In this document: piece after piece, positions 1 through 5,282 of the stretch
Numbering within the stretch: the first letter of the stretch is position 1
Layout: each line of letters starts with the position of its first letter
Assembly: GCF_000701425.1 (NCBI RefSeq)
Contig: NZ_JNIW01000057.1
Location: forward strand, 6,497 to 23,336
Reading direction: 5' to 3'
Length of the DNA: 16,840 nucleotides
From: Deinococcus frigens DSM 12807
Lineage (GTDB): Bacteria > Deinococcota > Deinococci > Deinococcales > Deinococcaceae
Made by a program: the position numbers and the translations under genes
Notes under the pieces: generated by a model
Database searches by the model: none
Seen by the model: only the letters and a program-made list of their open reading frames with translations
What the model was told of the DNA's origin: nothing

Positions 1-423
1 ACCGGCCGCGATGGCGGTGACGCCCTTCAGGCCGGCGGGAATGGTGGTCTGGCCATAGTTGTTGAAGCCCCAGGCCACCACGGTGCCGTCGCTCTTGAGC
101 GCCAGACTGTGGAACGTACCGGCCGCGATGGCGGTGACGCCCGTCAGGCCGGCGGGACTGGTGGCCTGGCCAAAGCCGTTGTCGCCCCAGCCCACCACGC
201 TGCCGTCGCTCTTGAGCGCCAGGCTGTGGAACGCACCGGCCGAGATGGCGGTGACGTTCGTCAGGCCGGCGGGAATGGTGGTCTGGCCAAAGTCGTTTAA
301 GCCCCAGCCCACCACGGTGCCGTCGCTCTTGAGCCCCAGGTTGTGGTATCGACCCGCCGCGATGGCGGTGACGCCCGTCAGGCCGGCGGGAATGTTGCGC
401 TGGCCATAATAGTTGTCGCCCCA
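1..423 (-). repeat. 117-bp tandem repeats coding RCC1 blades
   Basis: The same sequence block recurs every 117 bp: the segment beginning accggccgcgatggcggtga starts at 1 and 118, with close copies near 235 and 352. Each unit encodes one 39-residue blade. Copies differ at few bases, so the array could expand or contract by unequal exchange without shifting the reading frame. Confidence 0.85.
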
Positions 424-597
424 GGCGGTGACCTGTGCAGCCTGCAGGGTCTGCACGGTGAGGGCGCGGGTGGTCGGGGCGCCGGTTCTGGGCGCCGCGG
501 CAGAGGGAACGGCGGCGGTGGGCGTCTGTCCGCACGCGGACAGTAGCAGCCACAGCGTGGACGGGCCGAGGAGGGACAGGGTGGTGCGGGTACGCAT
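1..597 (-). CDS. RCC1-repeat lipoprotein, N-terminal part (runs off left edge)
   Basis: The leftward frame is open from the ATG at 595-597 to the window edge (199 codons). It starts with a positively charged, hydrophobic leader ending in a lipobox (LLLSAC, Cys about residue 21), so the product should be a lipid-anchored envelope protein. After a Thr/Ala/Pro-rich linker come repeats of 39 residues with the pattern HSLALKSDGTVVGWG...GQ..IPAGLTGVTAIAAG. These are RCC1-type beta-propeller blades of the bacterial kind. A good ribosome site (AGGAG, minus strand of 605-609) lies 7 bases before the ATG and fixes the start. RCC1 proteins are usually protein-interaction propellers; the partner here is unknown. 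The gene is divergent from the BTAD-ATPase regulator. Seen: lipobox and repeats. Inferred: surface location and possible control by the neighbour. Confidence 0.88.
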   Translation of the reverse strand, partial: MRTRTTLSLLGPSTLWLLLSACGQTPTAAVPSAAAPRTGAPTTRALTVQTLQAAQVTAWGDNYYGQRNIPAGLTGVTAIAAGRYHNLGLKSDGTVVGWGLNDFGQTTIPAGLTNVTAISAGAFHSLALKSDGSVVGWGDNGFGQATSPAGLTGVTAIAAGTFHSLALKSDGTVVAWGFNNYGQTTIPAGLKGVTAIAAG

Positions 598-704
598 AGG
601 AGAACTCCTGGCCATCTGGCCGGTGGGATGGAAGTGACGGAAATGGTTTGCACGCAGGGCAAAGCAAAGCCCAGGAATGAGCGTTGGGTTATTGTCATTT
701 AAAG

Positions 705-724
705 GCCGTAAACTTGGCGTAAAC
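705..724. promoter_or_regulatory. 11-bp-phased direct repeat in the divergent intergenic region (candidate SARP-type operator)
   Basis: GTAAAC occurs at 708-713 and again at 719-724, exactly 11 bp apart, with similar left flanks (GCC and GGC). Direct repeats one helical turn apart are the usual target shape of SARP/OmpR-type winged helices, and such a regulator gene starts 49 bp away. The distance to the candidate -10 of that gene is longer than in classical SARP promoters, so the site could serve the RCC1 gene, the regulator, or neither. A third copy is not convincing. Confidence 0.35.
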
Positions 725-737
725 CCCTGAAAGGGCG

Positions 738-767
738 TTCTCATCCTTCTCAAAACATGACTACACT
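738..767 (+). promoter_or_regulatory. candidate leaderless promoter of the BTAD regulator
   Basis: TTCTCA (738-743) and TACACT (762-767) are separated by 18 bp. The -10 ends 5 bases before the ATG at 773, and no Shine-Dalgarno sequence is visible there. This spacing implies transcription starting at or next to the start codon, a leaderless arrangement common in Deinococcus. Based on hexamer match only. Confidence 0.4.
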
Positions 768-772
768 GAGTC

Positions 773-3670
773 ATGAAATTGATCACCCTGGGTCGACTGG
801 AGCTGCCGGGTGCTGGACTGAAGCGGCCCAAACTGCTGCTCCTGCTGGCCTACCTCGCCCTCGAAGGCCCGCAACCTCGGCGAACCCTGGCCAAGCTGTT
901 CTGGCCCGAGTCCAAGGATCCGCCAGCGAACCTGCGCATGGCCCTGCACCACCTGCGCCAGAATGTGCCGGGGGGCTGCGAGAGCACCGAGACGCTGGTG
1001 GTGGGCCAGATCCTGACCGATGCTACCGAGCTGCGGAAAGCGGCACGCCAGAACGCGGTCGCCGATGTGGAGCGGCTCTACCAGGGCCCGTTTCTGCGGG
1101 GCACCGGCGGCACCGGCGGAGAGGAACTGGAGGAGTGGATCCACACCACCCGCGAGGAACTGGCAGGCCTGGTGCGCAGCGTCTACCGCCGGGCCGCGGG
1201 CGACGTGGCCCGCTCGGGCGACCACGCGGTGGCTGCGGAGTGGGCGGTACGGGCGCTGTATGTTCCAGGAGCGTGCCCGCCCAGCCCTGAGGACCTGAAG
1301 CTGCTGTACCCGGTGCTGGTGCAGGGCCAGCACGGGGCGACCGCTGCCGTTCGAAAGCTCGCGGCAGAGTTCGGCCTGGCCCTGGCGCCTGTGGCTACCG
1401 CCTCCCCAGGGCATTCCCCTGACCGGAGTTCAGAACTGGAGGGCCGGCCTGACGCCCTGGTGGGCCGCGAGCGGGAGATCAGAGAAGTCCTTGCCCTGCT
1501 GGAGCGCGCCCCGGCCGGGCTGGTCACCGTCCTCGGCCCCGGCGGCGTGGGGAAATCCAGGCTGGCCGCCGAGGTCGCTGGCCAGATCCGGGCGCGGCTG
1601 GGAGGTCAGCAGGCCTGGGTCTCCCTGGAAAGTGTTCCGGACGCCAACCTGATCCCGGCCCGGATTCTGGACACGCTGGATCTGAGCCCTGCACGCAACA
1701 GCGACGGGCTTCCCCTGCTCGTCCATGTTCTGCGTGGGCAGCCCACCGTGCTGGTGCTCGACAACTTCGAGCACCTGATCGACCGCGAAGCCGGCGACGG
1801 AACCGAGGTGGTCGCGGCGCTGCTGGCCGCCTGTCCTGCCCTGCGAATCCTGATCACGTCCCGGGAACCCCTCCACCTCAGCGGCGAGGTGCTCTACCCA
1901 CTGGGTGGTCTGAGCGGCGGGGCGGCAGGGGACGCGGCCACGCTCTTTGTGCAGCGGGCCCGCCTGGTTCAGCCGGACTTTCAGCCCACCGCCGAACAAG
2001 ACGTGGTGCTTGACCGGCTGTGCAGCCTGCTGGGGGGCCTGCCGCAGGGCATAGAACTGGCGGCGGCCTGGGTCAGAAAGTTGCCCCTGGCCGAGCTGGC
2101 CGACGAGCTGGCGCACAACCTGAACCTGCTGACCACCGAAGCGCTTCCCCAGCCGGGACGGCACACCAGCCTGCGCGCGGTGTTCAACCAGTCCTGGCAG
2201 CGCCTGACCCTTCCGGAGCAGGACGTGCTGCGGCGCGTGGCCGTCTTTCAGGGCGGATTTACCCTGCAGGCGGCCATCCACGTGGCGGGGGCCTCGGCCT
2301 CCCTGCTGACCACGCTGATCGACCGATCCCTGCTGCGCCTGACGGCCGCCGAACGCTACGAGATGCACCCCCTGCTGGGCCAGTTCGCCGCCGAGCAACT
2401 CGCCCGGACGCCCGAACTCCAGGCCGCCGCCCGCGAAGCGCACACGCACTTCTTCGTAGCACTGGCTGAGACGGCCGGCCCGGAGCTGTACGGACCGAAT
2501 CAGGAACACTGGTTCGGTCCGCTCTCCGCCGATCAGGCCAACCTGCGCGAGGCGACCGAGTGGTGCCAGCAGCATGACCAGCCGGATCTGATGGCCCGGA
2601 TGCAGCGCGCACTGTGGATCTTCGGGTACTGCCGTGAGAGCTATACCTGGGGTCTCCGGCAAATCATGCGGGCGCTCCAGCACCCCCGCGTCTCGCCCAG
2701 CGGCCGAGCCATCCTATTGAGGGGAGCTGGAGTACTCAGCCGGGTGTTCGGCGACACGGACACGGCGCTCTCCATGCTGACCGAAGCCACTGAACTTGCC
2801 GAGGAGCACCACCTGCCCGACATCCTGCTCGTCGCTCTGATACAGCGTGGCCTGCTGCTGAGTCAGCTGGGCGAGCCAGTCGCCGCCCGCCGGGATATGG
2901 AGCGGGGCCTGCGCATCGCGGCGGGTGCCGGCAATCACACCTTGGAGAGTTACGCCCACAGCTACCTCGGCCAGTACCTCTCGCGCGCCGGTCAGTACGG
3001 GGCGGCCGAGCCACTGCTGCGCTTTGCGGTCACGCACGCCCGGCAGTACGCGGGCAGTTGGCAGCAGGCGCTGGCGACCCTGCACCTCGCGAACCATCTA
3101 CGTGACAGCGGTCAGCTGACGGCCGCAGAAGAAGCGTACGCGGCGTGCCGCGCGCTCCTGGAGCGCCTGGGCGGTACCCGGTACCTCGCGGAGTGCCTGG
3201 CCGACCAGGCCACGCTGCAGTATTACCGGGCCGACCACGCCGGGGCCCGCCAGTTCCTGGAGCAGAGCCTGCACCTGCTGGAACATCGGCGGGCGGCCCA
3301 GACCCGCGCGGCCTGCTTCGCACTCTACGGCCGCATGGCGCTGGACGAGGGGCGCCTGTCCGAGGCGAAACATCAGCTGTTGCATGCAGTGCAGGAGTAT
3401 CAGGGCGCCGTGTTGCTGGCCGACATTGTCATCCTCCTGCCGGTCTTCGCCCGCCTGGCCTGGCGGTACGGAGAGCCCCTCCTGGCTTCGGAGTGCCTGC
3501 GAACCTTCAACCTGTTGCGGCTTGAGGAGAAGATCGAACCTCCCCTCCCAGAGCGGGGCGAGCTCGACCTCCTCCAGCAGCGGGTGCCGGTCGGTGACGG
3601 GCATCTTGCAGAGCCGCTCCCGCTGCCCGCGCTCATGACGCAGTTGGCCGAGTTGCCAACCTTGCTGTGA
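773..3670 (+). CDS. BTAD-type transcriptional regulator with NB-ARC-like ATPase and TPR repeats
   Basis: A 965-residue protein, probably a cytosolic signal-dependent transcription factor of the STAND/SARP-large class. Domains in order: winged-helix DNA-binding region about 1-85 (MKLITLGRLEL start typical of the family), bacterial transcriptional activation domain about 98-205, nucleotide-binding domain about 225-500, and TPR helices about 580-930. Walker A is GPGGVGKS at 255-262; Walker B is LVLDN with Asp330; TSRE lies at 362-365 and the GLP motif at 422-424. All expected ATPase signatures are present, so it should be functional. The ATG at 773 gives the canonical N-terminus; an ATG at 757 is in another frame. 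It is divergent from an RCC1 lipoprotein gene. Known for the family: ATP-driven switching with TPR-mediated inducer sensing. The inducer and targets here are unknown; autoregulation or control of the RCC1 gene is inference. Confidence 0.9.
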   Translation: MKLITLGRLELPGAGLKRPKLLLLLAYLALEGPQPRRTLAKLFWPESKDPPANLRMALHHLRQNVPGGCESTETLVVGQILTDATELRKAARQNAVADVERLYQGPFLRGTGGTGGEELEEWIHTTREELAGLVRSVYRRAAGDVARSGDHAVAAEWAVRALYVPGACPPSPEDLKLLYPVLVQGQHGATAAVRKLAAEFGLALAPVATASPGHSPDRSSELEGRPDALVGREREIREVLALLERAPAGLVTVLGPGGVGKSRLAAEVAGQIRARLGGQQAWVSLESVPDANLIPARILDTLDLSPARNSDGLPLLVHVLRGQPTVLVLDNFEHLIDREAGDGTEVVAALLAACPALRILITSREPLHLSGEVLYPLGGLSGGAAGDAATLFVQRARLVQPDFQPTAEQDVVLDRLCSLLGGLPQGIELAAAWVRKLPLAELADELAHNLNLLTTEALPQPGRHTSLRAVFNQSWQRLTLPEQDVLRRVAVFQGGFTLQAAIHVAGASASLLTTLIDRSLLRLTAAERYEMHPLLGQFAAEQLARTPELQAAAREAHTHFFVALAETAGPELYGPNQEHWFGPLSADQANLREATEWCQQHDQPDLMARMQRALWIFGYCRESYTWGLRQIMRALQHPRVSPSGRAILLRGAGVLSRVFGDTDTALSMLTEATELAEEHHLPDILLVALIQRGLLLSQLGEPVAARRDMERGLRIAAGAGNHTLESYAHSYLGQYLSRAGQYGAAEPLLRFAVTHARQYAGSWQQALATLHLANHLRDSGQLTAAEEAYAACRALLERLGGTRYLAECLADQATLQYYRADHAGARQFLEQSLHLLEHRRAAQTRAACFALYGRMALDEGRLSEAKHQLLHAVQEYQGAVLLADIVILLPVFARLAWRYGEPLLASECLRTFNLLRLEEKIEPPLPERGELDLLQQRVPVGDGHLAEPLPLPALMTQLAELPTLL

Positions 3671-3698
3671 GTCGCTGGGGTGGTGTTGCCCTAACCCG

Positions 3699-3728
3699 GC
3701 ACCCAGCTCCTGCCCTAAGGGTGCTTTT
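3699..3728 (+). terminator. probable intrinsic terminator of the BTAD regulator
   Basis: GCACCC (3699-3704) pairs with GGGTGC (3719-3724) around a 14-base loop, followed directly by TTTT. It lies 29 bp after the regulator's stop codon. The stem is short, so the call is moderate. Confidence 0.45.
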
Positions 3729-3770
3729 CAAGGTTCCGCGCTTCCCGGTGCAGCGCAACACTGACGCCCT

Positions 3771-3956
3771 TCAGCGCTGCCCGAGCACGTCGGCGACCAG
3801 GCTGGAAAAGGCCCGCTTCGTGCTCGCCAGCATGACCCCATGAGGCCGAAAGCGTGTCGTGGGTGAGCGTGCACAGTAGTCCCTCAGCCGGTCAGGCGGG
3901 AAGGTGCGCGAGCCGTACACCGCACCCAGGAGGGCGTCTTGTGGGTCTGCCTGCTT
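3771..3956 (-). pseudogene. possible coding remnant, unidentified
   Basis: The minus strand is open over 62 codons ending in TGA at 3771-3773. The C-terminal part reads plausibly as protein (RFRPHGVMLASTKRAFSS, then LVADVLGQR), but there is no convincing start: the only ATG leaves 20 residues, and a GTG about 49. I recognise no family. It could be the 3' end of a gene cut by rearrangement, in keeping with the fragments to its right, or simply chance in GC-rich DNA. The rest of 3730-4040 shows nothing I can name. Confidence 0.2.
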
Positions 3957-4044
3957 TCATCCGTCAGGCCCAGGCACACCCGGCACCCCGTCACTGGCTA
4001 AGCGGGCCGTGTGGCGCCCGCATCCCATGGCGAGGCGGACAGCA

Positions 4045-4079
4045 CCGCCCCGCTCGAGCTTCTGTCTCGAGCGGGGCGG
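4045..4079 (-). terminator. strong hairpin after FG-GAP fragment A
   Basis: A perfect 14-bp inverted repeat, 4045-4058 with 4066-4079, encloses a 7-base loop (cttctgt). Reading leftward it follows the TAG at 4089-4091 by 9 bases, the position expected of a terminator, although no T-run follows. The right arm and the stop codon are identical to those in the second copy at 4741-4786. Confidence 0.6.
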
Positions 4080-4088
4080 GTGAGGCGC

Positions 4089-4208
4089 CTAGCACAAGAG
4101 AATCCGGCCCTCAAACAGCGCACCGCACGGCAGCTGCTTAAAGATCGAGACGACGTTGCGGCCCCCGCTGTAGCCCTGGCTCGACACGGCGAGGTCCAGG
4201 TCGCCATC
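4089..4208 (-). pseudogene. FG-GAP/VCBS-type protein, 3' fragment A
   Basis: The minus strand encodes DGDLDLAVSSQGYSGG, then VVSIFKQLPCGALFEG and RILLC before a TAG. The DGDLDL core is the calcium-binding signature of FG-GAP/VCBS beta-propeller repeats, found in secreted or surface proteins. Only about 40 residues remain. Upstream of the DGDLDL motif the homology with copy B stops and the frame carries unrelated residues, so this is a truncated gene end with no start of its own. It lies about 680 bp from the longer copy B. Confidence 0.7.
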
Positions 4209-4245
4209 AACACCACCCGTACACGGCCGCTCAACAAACAGGGGA

Positions 4246-4279
4246 AGCGGGCGAGCGTCTTCACAACCGCTCGCCCGCT
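4246..4279 (-). terminator. hairpin downstream of the Ig-RCC1 remnant
   Basis: A perfect 12-bp inverted repeat (4246-4257 with 4268-4279) with a 10-base loop. Leftward it follows the TAG at 4355-4357 by about 75 bases, and a weakly T-rich stretch (cccctgtttgtt) comes after it. Most likely the original terminator of the RCC1-ending gene. Confidence 0.5.
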
Positions 4280-4354
4280 CTCGTTCGACTGACTCTTGAG
4301 GATCAGGTGGCCCGCGGGAAAGACGAGCCAAAACAGGCGTGAATGGGAGGACTA

Positions 4355-4720
4355 CTACGGGCTGACGACCTGTGTCGGCGTGAGACGGAACGTGGTGGTG
4401 TTGTCGCCGAGCTGGCCGAAGCCGTTGTAGCCCCAGCAGTAGGCCTGTCCGCTCGAGGTGAGGGCGCAGGAGTGGGAGGAGCCCGCGGCAGTGGAAGTGA
4501 ACGTGAACAGGGGAACCGCATCCGGGATAGTGACCGTCACGTTGGTGGCCGAGCTGCTGGTGGCGCTATTCGCGGCCGCGTCGAATGTCTCTGGCCGTGT
4601 AGGCATGCGCCGTTGTTCGTGGAAGCGAAGTTGACCCTGGAGCTGTACGGGCTGGTGGTGGCCGTGGAGAGCAGGGTGCTGCTCTCGTCGAATTCCACCT
4701 TGCTCACGCCCACCTTGTCA
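4355..4720 (-). pseudogene. frameshifted Ig-like plus RCC1 surface-protein remnant
   Basis: Leftward reading first gives an Ig-like piece ([19 protein letters not shown]), then after a frame change [20 protein letters not shown], then an RCC1 blade ([20 protein letters not shown], then QLGDN) and a TAG at 4355. The Ig part is paralogous to residues about 310-370 of the large protein at 5283-7634 (DVGVSRVEFYEGGTLLSTAS; FDAAGNVAASSPATTVTV). Comparing the two around 4590-4612 suggests a 2-base loss before the YTA codons and a 1-base gain after them, which breaks the frame. There is no start codon or signal peptide. I read it as the dead 3' end of an Ig-RCC1 cell-surface gene. The RCC1 blade is of a different subtype from that of the lipoprotein at 1-597. 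Confidence 0.7.
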
Positions 4721-4890
4721 GCACCGCTCCGCCCCAGCACCTGTCTCGAGCGGGGCGGGTGAGGCGCCTAGCACAAGAGAATCCGGTCCTCAAAAAGCGC
4801 ACCGTACGGTAGCTGCTTTAAGATTGAGACGATGTTGGGGTCCCCCCCGCTGAAGCCCCAGCTCGTCACGGCGAGGTCGAGGTCGCCATC
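4720..4890. repeat. direct repeat, copy B (gene 3' end plus degenerate hairpin)
   Basis: Copy B of the repeat at 4041-4208. The hairpin left arm (4725-4738) differs from copy A at about three positions, so its stem is imperfect. To its left the sequence switches at about 4720 to Ig-coding DNA, which marks a recombination joint next to the old terminator. Confidence 0.85.
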
Positions 4891-5130
4891 CCCGTCGAAT
4901 TCCCCAGCCGTCACAGATTTGACGCGCGGCTCCGCATAACCCGCCACCGAGTGCGTGAAGTTGCCTGAGCCATCGTTGCGCAGCCTATCGAGGTAGCCCA
5001 AGCCAGTGTCCGGCAAGACGAGGTCTCCATCACTGTCGAAGTCCCCAGCCGTCAAAGCGTCTGTGGGTTCCCTCACCCTTTTGCCGCCCTTTGCCGTTCC
5101 TTTTTGCGTCCTGGACGCCATTTCCCTCAA
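4768..5130 (-). pseudogene. FG-GAP/VCBS-repeat protein, 3' fragment B
   Basis: An open frame of 120 codons ends …GALFEDRILLC and TAG at 4768-4770. It holds two FG-GAP/VCBS units: ALTAGDFDSDGDLVLPD and SVTAGEFDGDGDLDLAVTSW. These Asp-rich loops bind calcium in extracellular beta-propellers. Recognisable homology begins only near 5065; the preceding residues (MREMASRTQKGTAKGGKRVR) are basic, lack a signal peptide and look like non-coding sequence read through. Normal proteins of this type have seven or more units and a secretion signal, so this is probably a truncated 3' end. A small intact protein is possible but less likely. Its last 40 codons are duplicated at 4089-4208. Confidence 0.65.
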
Positions 5131-5218
5131 CCTGTCAGGTACCGAGGACGCTCTGATTCCCTTGAGGACCGAGGCCGCGTCGCAGGTATGGACGCGGGGG
5201 GCTTTACCTCAATTCTGA

Positions 5219-5263
5219 GTCATGAGGTTCACCGCTTAGTATCAAAAGGGTGAACCTCATGAC
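5219..5263. terminator. 15-bp inverted repeat downstream of the large surface-protein gene
   Basis: A perfect 15-bp inverted repeat, 5219-5233 with 5249-5263, has a 15-base AT-rich loop. Leftward it follows the TAG at 5283-5285 by about 20 bases, so a terminator is the simplest reading, although no T-run follows on that strand. On the plus strand TTTTT occurs 8 bases after the stem (5272-5276). It could also be a remnant of a mobile-element end. Confidence 0.5.
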
Positions 5264-5282
5264 AACCTGCATTTTTAGGACG

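Larger units (their letters stand above)
4041..4208. repeat. direct repeat, copy A (gene 3' end plus hairpin)
   Basis: Copy A of an imperfect direct repeat; copy B is at 4720-4890. The stretch 4062-4107 matches 4741-4786 base for base (46 bp), and the flanks match with scattered substitutions and a 3-bp indel. The repeat contains the C-terminal codons of an FG-GAP protein (…GALFEGRILLC stop), its stop codon and the terminator-like hairpin. Confidence 0.85.

Noticed and set aside
1430..2683. Long minus-strand frame (417 codons) inside the BTAD regulator.
   Set aside because: Gln/Gly/Arg-rich product with no domain, wholly antisense to a gene with clear motifs; typical of GC-rich codon bias.
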